From the NCBI GenBank assembly GCA_020860605.1, contig JAJBTZ010000062.1, positions 1 through 45,347 on the forward strand: a DNA stretch of 45,347 bases, read 5' to 3'. A program made the position numbers and the translations under genes. The notes under the pieces are model-generated. The model did not search any database. It had not been told where the DNA came from and saw only the letters and a program-made list of their open reading frames with translations. This document shows, one piece after another, positions 1 through 7,234 of this stretch. The stretch comes from Ruminococcus sp. GTDB lineage: Bacteria > Bacillota > Clostridia > Oscillospirales > Ruminococcaceae. The stretch's first letter is position 1; each line of letters starts with the position of its first letter.

Positions 1-347
1 GCAAGCAGAATATGGACAACGATCAACAGCGCAAGCCTGACCGCAGCAGCAGTAAGTGTCACGGAATTATAGCGGGAAAACGAACCATACCGTATGATCT
101 CTGAATTGGCGTGGTTTCGCACCTCCTTCCCTGTCACAAACACCAGGAAGAACAGCCATCCATAAATCAGATAATAGTGGTCTGCCAGCGCACACAGGAC
201 ATATTCGAACAGAGATAGCCCGGCTGATTGTGCCACCGTCAGCGTCAGGTTGCTGCTGCTCATAGCCACGAACAACGCTAAAATGATAAAATATGCGAGT
301 ATGTCATCCCTTTTCCACAGCTTGCTTTTTATGAGCTTTAACTTCAT
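1..347 (-). CDS. Partial integral membrane protein (ABC-2-like), C-terminus outside window
   Basis: The reading frame opens at an ATG at 347 (MKLKLIKSKLWKRDD) and runs off the left edge with 115 codons visible. It begins with a short basic cytoplasmic stretch, then a hydrophobic segment (residues about 16-34), a second near 45-65, and a charged loop followed by another hydrophobic run at the window edge. The start overlaps the end of the upstream gene by 44 bases, which suggests translational coupling. The pattern fits the permease half of an ABC-2 type exporter or a paired membrane subunit, but no ATPase is visible here, so transport is inferred from topology and pairing only. Confidence 0.6.
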   Translation of the reverse strand, partial: MKLKLIKSKLWKRDDILAYFIILALFVAMSSSNLTLTVAQSAGLSLFEYVLCALADHYYLIYGWLFFLVFVTGKEVRNHANSEIIRYGSFSRYNSVTLTAAAVRLALLIVVHILL

Positions 348-1104
348 ATCGGCTCTTCTCCCTCCTGCTCAGTGCCAGCACGATTACGGTTGCGACAATG
401 GCAAAGGAAATCGTTCCGGCAAAATAATTATAAACGTGCATACTGTTGGGACTCAGCCGGTTCAACTGGATTGACGTGACAACGCTGTACTCCGGTATCT
501 GGAGCAGAGAGGTAATCAAATTCTCCGCCACAAAGTACACAAAAGGTGCAACGCTCACGATAAAAACATTTTCTGCATACAGAGCCAAACCGTACCCAAA
601 CAGGGTAAACAGACCTGCATTAAACCCTTTCCACAGGCACCATACAAGACCGAACGCCACAGGGTGTGAAACCATCAGGTCGCCGAACACATAGCTTTCC
701 AATCCAGAATAATAGCCGGGGGTCGCATCAAATGGCATGATGTACTCCGCAAACAGAAGCCCGCAAAAATAGGTCAAGGCAATTCCTGTCATACAGAGCA
801 GGAATCCCGCCAGCATATGATGTGCCACATACCGGTTGCGTGACATCCGTGTGCTGGAATAATGCAGAAATCCATCCGACTTTTTGTAATACAGTGTGAA
901 GGAAAAGGGCAGCGAGGCCAGCAGCGGCAAAAAGAAGTCCAGCGGCTCACAACCGTAAATCCAAATCTGAATCCTGTATTCTATCGCCGTATTTCCTGCA
1001 AACACCACGCAGGAAACGATGAGGGCAATCAGGGCAACGACAAACGCTGCCAATGCGGGGAAAAGCTGCTCCTTCATAAGAGTTTTCAATAATCTAAGGT
1101 TCAT
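304..1104 (-). CDS. Multi-pass membrane protein, ABC-2 permease-like
   Basis: The product has 266 residues and about six predicted membrane segments: one near residues 15-38, several between 50 and 200, and one near 225-245. The tail is short and basic (SRREKSRYEVKAHKK). I chose the ATG at 1104 because AGGAGG lies at a normal distance upstream; a longer frame starting 22 codons earlier has no ribosome site and a non-membrane-like prefix. It overlaps the next membrane gene by 44 bases, so the two products probably form one complex. No Walker motifs or catalytic residues are seen. An ABC-2 export permease is the best guess; an unrelated membrane family remains possible. Confidence 0.6.
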   Translation of the reverse strand: MNLRLLKTLMKEQLFPALAAFVVALIALIVSCVVFAGNTAIEYRIQIWIYGCEPLDFFLPLLASLPFSFTLYYKKSDGFLHYSSTRMSRNRYVAHHMLAGFLLCMTGIALTYFCGLLFAEYIMPFDATPGYYSGLESYVFGDLMVSHPVAFGLVWCLWKGFNAGLFTLFGYGLALYAENVFIVSVAPFVYFVAENLITSLLQIPEYSVVTSIQLNRLSPNSMHVYNYFAGTISFAIVATVIVLALSRREKSRYEVKAHKKQAVEKG

Positions 1105-1253
1105 AGGTCTGCCTCCTGTACAACAAAACGCCCCTTGTTCGTGTTCTGGTATGGACTTAGTATATAGCAAGATGGTTAAGGTGAGATTATCGCAAGATTA
1201 ATTGTGGATTAATTTTTTCTTTTTTGAGCGCAACAAAAGCCCTCCTGCAGAAC

Positions 1254-1293
1254 GAAAAAAGAGCACTTCTTAATCCTACATCAAGAAGTGCTC
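1254..1293 (-). terminator. Intrinsic terminator on minus strand
   Basis: Perfect 11-bp arms GAGCACTTCTT and AAGAAGTGCTC enclose an 11-nt loop (1261-1293). On the minus strand they are followed by TTTTTT. It lies about 170 bases past the lysS stop and could end the greA-lysS transcript. Confidence 0.75.
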
Positions 1294-1328
1294 TTGTCTT
1301 ATTCAAACCTGATTCCGTATTGCCTGAA

Positions 1329-1391
1329 ATTCGTGACGCTTCGTCACGAAGCATTATTCTTTGAAATTTTGCTGTCAAATTGCTGTCAACT
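1329..1391. repeat. Short hairpin plus tandem 10-mer
   Basis: A 9-bp hairpin TTCGTGACG-CTT-CGTCACGAA (1330-1350) is followed by two copies of TTGCTGTCAA (1369-1378 and 1380-1389, period 11). An 84-codon minus frame (1187-1441) spans these but has no ribosome site and is not called. The 1105-1462 spacer otherwise holds only the terminator and the presumed promoter region of the 1104 gene. Confidence 0.5.
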
Positions 1392-1462
1392 GTCTGCGAT
1401 GATTCTCTGAAAATACAATATACAGTGCCTTTAGCTTTCACACAGCCACTATATCTTGTAAC

Positions 1463-3040
1463 TCACTTATCCAACGTCTTCATCGTCGGGAACAAAAGAA
1501 CATCCCTGATCGCCGGTGAGCCTGTCATGAACTGGACCATTCGGTCGATTCCGAAGCCGATGCCACCCGTCGGGGGCATACCGATTTCGAGGGCGTTCAT
1601 GAAGTCTTCGTCTATGGAGTTTGCTTCGTCGTCGCCGAGGCGGATGAGCTCCTCCTGAGCCTCGAAGCGCTGGCGCTGGTCGACGGGGTCGTTGAGCTCA
1701 CTGTAGGCGTTGCACATTTCGGCACGGCAGATGTACATCTCGAAGCGCTCGACATAGTCGGGGTTGTCCGGCTTCCGCTTCGTCAGAGGCGAAATCTCGA
1801 CCGGGTGATCCATGATGAAGGTCGGCTGGATGAGGTTTTCCTCGACATACTTCTCGAAGAGGAGGTTCAGGATGTCGCCCTTGTGGTGGCGCTTTTCGTC
1901 GAACTCGAGGTGGTGCTCGCGGGCAATCTCGAACGCCTCAGCGTCGGTCTTGACGTTAGTATAATCGACGCCAGAATACTTCTTCACGGCCTCGACCATC
2001 GTCATCCTCTCGAACGGCTTACCGAGGTCGATGACCTCGCCGTCGTACTCGATCTGTGTGGTTCCGACGACCGTTTCGGCAATGTGTCTGTAGAGATTTT
2101 CTGCCAGATCCATCATTCCATGGTAATCGGTGTAGGCCTGGTAGAGCTCCATGAGGGTGAATTCGGGGTTGTGGTGAGTGTCGACGCCTTCGTTGCGGAA
2201 GACTCTGCCAATCTCGTAAACTCTGTCAATTCCGCCAACAATAAGCCTCTTGAGGTAGAGCTCGAGCGAAATTCTCAGCTTGACGTCCTCGCCGAGGGAG
2301 TTGTAGTGTGTGACGAACGGCCTCGCGTTCGCACCGCCCGCGTTCTGGACGAGCATCGGGGTCTCGACCTCGACAAAGCCCTGTGAATCGAGCCATCTGC
2401 GAATTTCGCTGATTATTTTCGAACGCAGAATGAACGTCTTCTTGACGTCAGGGTTGACGATGAGGTCGGTGTACCTCTGGCGGTACCTCGTGTCCCTGTC
2501 CTTGAGGCCGTGCCACTTTTCGGGGAGCGGGACGAGGGACTTCGAAAGAAGCGTAATTTTCTTTGCGTGAAGGGAAATTTCGCCACGTCTGGTCCTGAAG
2601 ACAAAGCCTTCGATGCCGACGATGTCGCCGATGTCCCACTTCTTGAAGTCTGCGAATTCCTCTTCACCGACGTCGTTCATTCTGATGTAGCACTGCATTC
2701 TGCCGGCGCTGTCCTGAATGTCGCAGAAGTTGGCCTTGCCCATGTCGCGTCTGCTCATCATTCTTCCGGCAATTTTCCAGGTTTCGGCGTGGATTTTCTC
2801 GAGCTCTTCATTGAGAACTTCTTCCGAATCGCCAGCGATTTCTTTTGCTTTCGCTTCTTCTTCCTCATAGTGAGCCCTGAGCTCGGCAGTGGTGGTGTTG
2901 AAATCGAACTTTGTTATCTCAAAAGGATTCTTGCCGGCAGCCTTGAGCACCTCAAGCTTGTCAAGGCGGATCTTGCGGAGCGAGTTAACCTCCTCCGCCG
3001 TCATCTCTTCGCTGGTGTTTTCCAGTATCTCTTCCGTCAT
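1463..3040 (-). CDS. lysS: Lysyl-tRNA synthetase, class II
   Basis: LysS charges tRNA-Lys with lysine in the cytoplasm. The 525-residue product has an N-terminal anticodon-binding OB domain (about 85-170) and a class II catalytic core. Motif 1 is around residues 205-230 (ending VEVETPML), motif 2 is at 279-300 (GRVFRNEGVDTHHNPEF) and motif 3 is near the C-terminus (GIGFGIDRMVQFMTG). The start at 3040 is preceded by AAGGAG. It lies 21 bases after greA on the same strand, and the two probably share the greA promoter. An extra acidic insert sits around residues 55-88, before the OB fold. Length is close to the usual 490-510. Confidence 0.97.
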   Translation of the reverse strand: MTEEILENTSEEMTAEEVNSLRKIRLDKLEVLKAAGKNPFEITKFDFNTTTAELRAHYEEEEAKAKEIAGDSEEVLNEELEKIHAETWKIAGRMMSRRDMGKANFCDIQDSAGRMQCYIRMNDVGEEEFADFKKWDIGDIVGIEGFVFRTRRGEISLHAKKITLLSKSLVPLPEKWHGLKDRDTRYRQRYTDLIVNPDVKKTFILRSKIISEIRRWLDSQGFVEVETPMLVQNAGGANARPFVTHYNSLGEDVKLRISLELYLKRLIVGGIDRVYEIGRVFRNEGVDTHHNPEFTLMELYQAYTDYHGMMDLAENLYRHIAETVVGTTQIEYDGEVIDLGKPFERMTMVEAVKKYSGVDYTNVKTDAEAFEIAREHHLEFDEKRHHKGDILNLLFEKYVEENLIQPTFIMDHPVEISPLTKRKPDNPDYVERFEMYICRAEMCNAYSELNDPVDQRQRFEAQEELIRLGDDEANSIDEDFMNALEIGMPPTGGIGFGIDRMVQFMTGSPAIRDVLLFPTMKTLDK

Positions 3041-3061
3041 TGTATCTCTCCTTAGGGAAAT

Positions 3062-3535
3062 TTATCTGTCTATACCAAGAATTTCAAACTTGAGAGTTCC
3101 CGCAGGAACCTCGACCTCGAAGATATCGCCAATCTTCTTCTTGAGGCAGGCCTTGCCGATGGGAGACTCGTCGGAAATCTTATTGTTGTCAGGGTCAGAC
3201 TCGGTCGAGCCGACGATCTGGTACGTGAGAATCTCGTCCATGTCGAAGTCCTTGATCTTGACAATCGAACCAACGCCGACTTCGTCGAGGGAGAGGCTGT
3301 CGTCGTCGACGATGACAGCGTTCGCAATAACGACCTCAAGGTCGGCGATCTGAGCTTCGAGCATACCCTGCTCGTTCTTCGCCTCATCATACTCAGCGTT
3401 CTCGGACAAGTCGCCGTAGGAACGGGCTTCCTTGAGTCTCTCAGCGACTTCCTTACGTCGAACTGTTACAAGATATTCCAGTTCTTCCTGAAGCTTGTTA
3501 AACCCATCTCTAGATATTGTAGTAGCTCTCGCCAT
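3062..3535 (-). CDS. greA: Transcription elongation factor GreA
   Basis: GreA binds the secondary channel of RNA polymerase and stimulates cleavage of backtracked transcripts. The 157-residue product has the N-terminal coiled coil with its acidic tip (GDLSENAEYDEAKNEQ) and the C-terminal FKBP-like domain with the conserved SPIGKA motif. I chose the ATG at 3535 (MARATTIS) because GGAGG lies 8 bases upstream. The alternative start five codons earlier would overlap that ribosome site. It is the first gene of a greA-lysS operon driven by a consensus promoter at 3650-3678. Confidence 0.95.
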   Translation of the reverse strand: MARATTISRDGFNKLQEELEYLVTVRRKEVAERLKEARSYGDLSENAEYDEAKNEQGMLEAQIADLEVVIANAVIVDDDSLSLDEVGVGSIVKIKDFDMDEILTYQIVGSTESDPDNNKISDESPIGKACLKKKIGDIFEVEVPAGTLKFEILGIDR

Positions 3536-3649
3536 AATAATTACCTCCAAAATAGTTTTTTGCAGTAATCGTCACCGCCCAGAAGCCTGTGTTCAGGAGG
3601 TCCCAAACCCCAGCTCCCAGCCCCAACCGACACTGCACCATTCTTGTAT

Positions 3650-3678
3650 ATTATAAGCCTATTTTCAGTGGTTGTCAA
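3650..3678 (-). promoter_or_regulatory. Sigma-A promoter for greA-lysS
   Basis: On the minus strand TTGACA (3678-3673), a 17-nt spacer and TATAAT (3655-3650): a full consensus match about 115 bases upstream of the greA start. No other gene lies in 3536-3774. Confidence 0.85.
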
Positions 3679-3774
3679 GAGGGAAAGAAAAGTGGAAGGA
3701 TGGGGGGAGCGGAAGAGCTTTTTTCACCTCACCATCCATCAACAAACTCGTCAGCATCGGTCAATGAATTTCTA

Positions 3775-3804
3775 TTGACAAGAGGGCTTATTTGAGTGTA
3801 AAAT
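3775..3804 (+). promoter_or_regulatory. Sigma-A promoter for arabinofuranosidase
   Basis: TTGACA (3775-3780), 18-nt spacer, TAAAAT (3799-3804), located 68 bases before the start of the GH51 gene. Confidence 0.75.
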
Positions 3805-3871
3805 AGGTCTATCAGGTCGCGATTGCGACTTCGGAAAAATATGACAAATTGAATTTGAGGAGGATTACTCA

Positions 3872-5338
3872 ATGTCACAGCTCAAAATGACAGTCGACCA
3901 GACAAACAAAATCAGCAAGATCAACAAGGAAATTTATGGCCACTTCGCAGAGCATCTCGGGCGGTGCATCTATGGCGGAATCTATGTCGGCAAGGACAGC
4001 CCGATTCCGAACATCAACGGCTACCGTAAGGACGTTGTCGAGGCCCTTAAGGCTCTCAAGGTCCCGGTTCTTCGTTGGCCGGGCGGATGCTTCGCCGATA
4101 CATACCATTGGAAGGACGGCATCGGCAAGCCTGAAGAAAGACGCAAAATTGTCAACATCCACTGGGGCGGAGTCACAGAGGACAACAGCTTCGGCACTCA
4201 TGAGTTCCTCGATTTCTGTGAGCTCATCGGCTGCGACGCCTATGTTGCGGTAAATCTCGGTTCTGGAACCGTTCAGGAAGCTGCCGAGTGGGTCGAGTAT
4301 ATGACCTCCTCAAACGTCTCCCCGATGACAGATTTAAGAAAGAAAAATGGCAGGGAGAAGCCCTGGAACGTCAAGTATATCGGCATCGGAAACGAGAGCT
4401 GGGGCTGCGGAGGAAGCATGACCGTTGACCACTACTCGAACCTCTACAAGCAGTTCCAGCAGTACATTCCTTCAAACGGCAAGATCGCCTGTGGGCCGAA
4501 CGCTGCCGACTACAATTGGACGGATGGAATCATGAGAAATTGCCAGTACTCTGGCATGAGGGGCCTTTCGCTCCACTTCTACACTATTCCTACCGGCGAC
4601 TGGGGCAAGAAGGGCTCGTCGGTCGACTTCCCAGAGAACGAATACTACTCTACCATCGCAAACACCTGGGAGATGGAGACGCTTCTCAAGAAGCATGATG
4701 CTGTCATGAACAGATACGACCTCGAGAAGAAGATTGGCCTCGTTGTCGATGAATGGGGAGTCTGGACCGACGTTATTGACGGCACCAACCCTGGCTTCCT
4801 CTATCAGCAGAACTCGATGAGAGACGCAATCTTAGCATCCGTCAACCTGAATCTCTTCAACGAGCATTCTGACAGAGTCATGATGGCAAACATCGCCCAG
4901 ATGGTCAATGTCCTCCAGTCTGTCATCCTCACCGAAGGCGAGCGGATGGTCAAGACCCCGACTTACCACGTCTTCGACATGTACAAGGACCACATGGAGT
5001 CGACTCTCGTCTACTCTAACATCGAGAACAAGCAGATTCTTGAGGGAAGATATCTCCCAGCAGTCTCGCAGTCCGTTTCTTTGGACGACAGTGGCAAGCT
5101 CCACATCACAATTTCCAATGCGTCTTTGGATGAAGACTTCGACATCAACTGCATCCTCCCGAGAACTGAGTATAAGACCGCAACCGCGAAGATTCTCACG
5201 GCTAAATATGACACCTGCAACACGTTTGACAATCCTGATGCAGTTGCTCCTGAAGCATTTACCGACGTCACCCTTGACGGCGAGAGCCTCAAGTTCACGT
5301 TGCCTAAGTGCTCCGTTCTGGCGATTGAGCTGTGCTAA
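3872..5338 (+). CDS. Alpha-L-arabinofuranosidase, GH51
   Basis: GH51 enzymes release terminal alpha-L-arabinofuranose from arabino-oligosaccharides, arabinan or arabinoxylan. The 488-residue product has no signal peptide, so it should act in the cytoplasm on imported oligosaccharides. The N-terminal half holds the (beta/alpha)8 barrel with YGHFAEHLGRCIYGGI and LRWPGGCF. The acid/base Glu is in GIGNESWG (E175) and the nucleophile Glu in VVDEWGVW (E294). A C-terminal beta domain (about 380-488) follows. AGGAGG precedes the ATG. No sugar transporter or regulator is adjacent, so it is a stand-alone gene. The stop overlaps the start of the next small gene. An abfA-type name would fit, but the substrate cannot be read from sequence. 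Confidence 0.93.
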   Translation: MSQLKMTVDQTNKISKINKEIYGHFAEHLGRCIYGGIYVGKDSPIPNINGYRKDVVEALKALKVPVLRWPGGCFADTYHWKDGIGKPEERRKIVNIHWGGVTEDNSFGTHEFLDFCELIGCDAYVAVNLGSGTVQEAAEWVEYMTSSNVSPMTDLRKKNGREKPWNVKYIGIGNESWGCGGSMTVDHYSNLYKQFQQYIPSNGKIACGPNAADYNWTDGIMRNCQYSGMRGLSLHFYTIPTGDWGKKGSSVDFPENEYYSTIANTWEMETLLKKHDAVMNRYDLEKKIGLVVDEWGVWTDVIDGTNPGFLYQQNSMRDAILASVNLNLFNEHSDRVMMANIAQMVNVLQSVILTEGERMVKTPTYHVFDMYKDHMESTLVYSNIENKQILEGRYLPAVSQSVSLDDSGKLHITISNASLDEDFDINCILPRTEYKTATAKILTAKYDTCNTFDNPDAVAPEAFTDVTLDGESLKFTLPKCSVLAIELC

Positions 5339-5601
5339 ATCTTCAAGGAAGGCCCATCTGCAAGCGCTGCCTGCTTGCTGAAATCGACAAAGACGGCCTC
5401 TACAAGCGCGTCGAGGAGTTGATAGCAGCGATTCCCGACGACGAAAGGGCAGGGGAGAAGACCTATGCCGAGCGTTTGGATCTCTGCCGAAGATGCCCCA
5501 GCCTCGAAAACGGCCTCTGCCGTGAGTGCGGATGCTTTGTCGAGCTGAGGGCAGCCATCAAGGCGAATCGGTGCCCGAGTGTTTATAGGTATTGGGATTG
5601 A
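5332..5601 (+). CDS. Small Cys-rich protein, DUF6171-like
   Basis: The frame gives 89 residues, starting at a GTG that overlaps the arabinofuranosidase stop by 7 bases; no ATG alternative exists in the frame, so translation is probably coupled. Paired cysteines (CKRC near residue 10, then CRRC, CREC and GCF in the second half, and a last Cys near NRCP) suggest a small zinc-binding fold. The pattern (CLL, then YAERLDLCRRCP, then GLCRECGCFVELRAA) matches what I recall of DUF6171. Function is unknown. A strong terminator follows immediately. Confidence 0.75.
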   Translation: MLNLQGRPICKRCLLAEIDKDGLYKRVEELIAAIPDDERAGEKTYAERLDLCRRCPSLENGLCRECGCFVELRAAIKANRCPSVYRYWD

Positions 5602-5604
5602 AAG

Positions 5605-5640
5605 AACCCCTCCGTCGGCAAAGCTGATGGAGGGGTTTCT
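5605..5640 (+). terminator. Intrinsic terminator
   Basis: A 15-bp stem (AACCCCTCCGTCGGC pairing with GCTGATGGAGGGGTT, a few G-T pairs) around an AAA loop, then TTTCT. It ends the arabinofuranosidase-DUF6171 transcript. Confidence 0.85.
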
Positions 5641-5641
5641 A

Positions 5642-5670
5642 TTGACATCATAGTAAAAATCGGTTATAAT
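5642..5670 (+). promoter_or_regulatory. Sigma-A promoter for toxin-antitoxin pair
   Basis: TTGACA (5642-5647), 17-nt spacer, TATAAT (5665-5670), 44 bases before the antitoxin start. It lies directly after the preceding terminator. Phd-type antitoxins commonly repress their own promoter, so this is the likely operator region. Confidence 0.85.
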
Positions 5671-5713
5671 ATACTCAGAATCCTGATACCAAGCGCCATA
5701 GGAGGCGAAATTA

Positions 5714-5977
5714 ATGATCACTCGTTCATCTGCGGAAATCCGCCAGAACTACGATGAAATCGCAGATATCTGCAGGAAAACTTCTGCGCCGGTTATCCTC
5801 ACCAATAATGGAAAAGAGGAATTAGTCGTCATGGACTATGACTCCTACCGCAATAAAAAAATGCTCGAACTCCGTCGGGAACTCGATGAAGTTGAGGAGG
5901 CGAGAAAACGGGGGAGCAAGGGATACACTATTGAGGAAGTAGATGCTATGCTCAAAAAAGTGATTGAAGAGGCTTAA
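5714..5977 (+). CDS. Type II antitoxin, Phd/YefM family
   Basis: The 87-residue product has the Phd/YefM layout. An N-terminal DNA-binding half (ITRSSAEIRQNYDEIADICRK, then PVILTNNGKEELVVMDYDSY) precedes a charged, probably disordered C-terminal half that would wrap the toxin (EVEEARKRGSKGYTIEEVDAMLKK). AGGAGG precedes the ATG. It lies 3 bases before a RelE/ParE-type toxin gene. The family neutralises the toxin and represses the operon. The pair has its own consensus promoter and terminator and forms an isolated two-gene unit. Confidence 0.9.
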   Translation: MITRSSAEIRQNYDEIADICRKTSAPVILTNNGKEELVVMDYDSYRNKKMLELRRELDEVEEARKRGSKGYTIEEVDAMLKKVIEEA

Positions 5978-5980
5978 GAT

Positions 5981-6298
5981 ATGGCGGAACAGAAGACGTA
6001 CACAGTAAACATTACAGAAAAAGCGGAAAGCATGTTGGAAGGGCATATTCGTTTCATCGCAAAAATCAATAAAGAAGCGGCACATGCAAAGAGACAAGAC
6101 ATTATGAATGCAATTCGTTCTCTGAAGCAGATGCCACAACGGTTTCCGTATATCGATGATGGTTCTGTTGAGTACGACAAATATCACAAGATGTATGTTC
6201 CCAAGTGGTATGTCGTAATCTATCATATTCTAGATGACACTGTTTACGTAGACTACATAGTTGACTGCCGTCAGGATTACAATTGGTTGTTGCAATAA
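5981..6298 (+). CDS. Type II toxin, RelE/ParE superfamily
   Basis: The 105-residue product follows the antitoxin directly. Its pattern fits the RelE/ParE fold: two N-terminal helices (EKAESMLEGHIRFIAKINKEAA, split by a turn), then beta strands ending in YVVIYHILDDTVYVDYIVDCRQ. RelE members are ribosome-dependent mRNA nucleases and ParE members poison gyrase; I cannot separate these by eye. The KWYVVIYHI strand and the DCRQD C-terminus resemble RelE/ParE plasmid-stabilisation proteins common in Clostridia. A terminator follows within 10 bases. Confidence 0.85.
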   Translation: MAEQKTYTVNITEKAESMLEGHIRFIAKINKEAAHAKRQDIMNAIRSLKQMPQRFPYIDDGSVEYDKYHKMYVPKWYVVIYHILDDTVYVDYIVDCRQDYNWLLQ

Positions 6299-6304
6299 AA
6301 TTAG

Positions 6305-6333
6305 CTCCCCACCAAGGTTGGTGGGGAGTTTTT
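6305..6333 (+). terminator. Intrinsic terminator of toxin-antitoxin unit
   Basis: Arms CTCCCCACC and GGTGGGGAG (6305-6328), then TTTTT. Confidence 0.9.
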
Positions 6334-6389
6334 AGTTTTGCTCAGTAGAGCTTGTCTGCCCTTCCAGCATCAACCCAAAAATAACCAGT

Positions 6390-6821
6390 TCATCTCTTCA
6401 CCAATTCGCTGACCGCACAAACCTTGTCCGCCACGCAGACGATCCATGCTTCACGGCATGTGGGAGGCAGGGGAGTGAGCGGGAACATGTGGTGGGCGAT
6501 GATTTTTTCTTCGATTGGGGAGAGATTGTAGTCGCGCCTGGCGTTGCGGAGGGCGGTTTTCGCATGGCGGAAGCCATGGAGCCGGTGGCCTTCGCCACCG
6601 TGGTGCCAGTTGTAGAGGTAGTAGTCATGGAGAAGTGCCCCACGGATGAGCTCCCGCTGATGGAACTTCCCAGGAAGAGCCTTCGAGAGCCGAAGGCTCA
6701 CACGAGCCACATGCAAGCTATGGGTATAGACAGAGATGTCGCCATGATGCGGAAACTCCCTCTCCATCCCGAATCTGCCGGTTCTCTCGAGTTCTCTTGT
6801 GTAAAATTCAAGTTCGGACAT
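6390..6821 (-). CDS. HD-domain phosphohydrolase-like protein
   Basis: The 143-residue product carries HD-superfamily features: His residues in VYTHSLHVAR (H34, H37), the HD pair in GALLHDYYLYNW (H65, D66), AHHMFPL near 110 and a late Asp in CVADKVCA (D132). These would bind a metal for phosphohydrolase activity. The substrate cannot be read. I chose the ATG at 6821 because GGAGG lies 6 bases upstream; the longer frame reads 31 codons into a hairpin repeat and is not believable. Small HD proteins like this are common in Clostridia. No operon partner is visible. Confidence 0.82.
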   Translation of the reverse strand: MSELEFYTRELERTGRFGMEREFPHHGDISVYTHSLHVARVSLRLSKALPGKFHQRELIRGALLHDYYLYNWHHGGEGHRLHGFRHAKTALRNARRDYNLSPIEEKIIAHHMFPLTPLPPTCREAWIVCVADKVCAVSELVKR

Positions 6822-6833
6822 GGGTACCTCCGG

Positions 6834-6970
6834 GAAACCCCTCAGGCGCTTCGCGCCAGCTCCCCTTTCAGGGGAGCCTTTCTGTGTTTTCTCACAAGCC
6901 TCTGATCGAGGCAATTATAGCCTCCCCCGAAGGGGGAGGGGGACCGCTGGCGAAGCCAGTGGTGGAGGGG
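6834..6970. repeat. Intergenic repeat, family II (CCCCTC...GAGGGG)
   Basis: A composite palindromic element. CCCCTCAGG, a GCGCTTCGCGC hairpin, and CAGCTCCCC/GGGGAGCC form the left half. A spacer rich in short palindromes follows, then GCCTCCCCC-GAA-GGGGGAGG, GACCGC, a CTGGCGAAGCCAG hairpin and GTGGTGGAGGGG. The same right half recurs at 19811, 43911 and 45082. Confidence 0.75.
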
Positions 6971-7043
6971 CGGAATTTCGCCGAAGGCGAAATTCCGCAG
7001 TTCGGCTTCGCCGAACTGCAACGCTCGCCCCTTCGGGGCTCGC

Positions 7044-7182
7044 GCCCTCTCAGTCAGCTTCGCTGACAGCTCTCCCAGAGGGAGAGCCGAGATTTGTGCT
7101 CTCGCGAGAGCCTTCGAGAGAAGATCAACTTGGCTCCCCCTCCGGGGGAGCTGGCTGCGCCAAAGGCGCAGACTGAGAGGGC
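7044..7182. repeat. Intergenic repeat, family I, copy 1
   Basis: Ends GCCCTCTCAGTC and GACTGAGAGGGC are inverted. Each is followed inward by a short hairpin and by a second inverted pair (AGCTCTCCCAGAGGGAGAGCC side and GGCTCCCCCTCCGGGGGAGCT side). Extra palindromes with TTCG/GAAG centres flank both sides (6975-7040 and 7183-7250), the last overlapping the 3' end of the MATE gene. Confidence 0.85.
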
Positions 7183-7234
7183 GCGAGCGAAGCGAGCGGG
7201 TGTCCCCGCAGGGGACGCATCGGCGTAGACGACG

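Noticed and set aside
1187-1441. 84-codon minus-strand open frame
   Set aside because: It spans a terminator, a hairpin and a tandem repeat, has no ribosome site and shows no recognisable domain.
1805-2386. Long frames antisense to lysS, greA, rlmB, ackA and the FtsX genes
   Set aside because: These are shadow frames of well-supported genes, with biased composition and no start signals.
3589-3795. 68-codon plus-strand frame upstream of the arabinofuranosidase
   Set aside because: It overlaps the greA promoter and the arabinofuranosidase -35 region, has no ribosome site and low-quality composition.
6822-6914. 31-residue N-terminal extension of the HD-domain protein
   Set aside because: It lies in a family II repeat, and a perfect GGAGG precedes the ATG at 6821.
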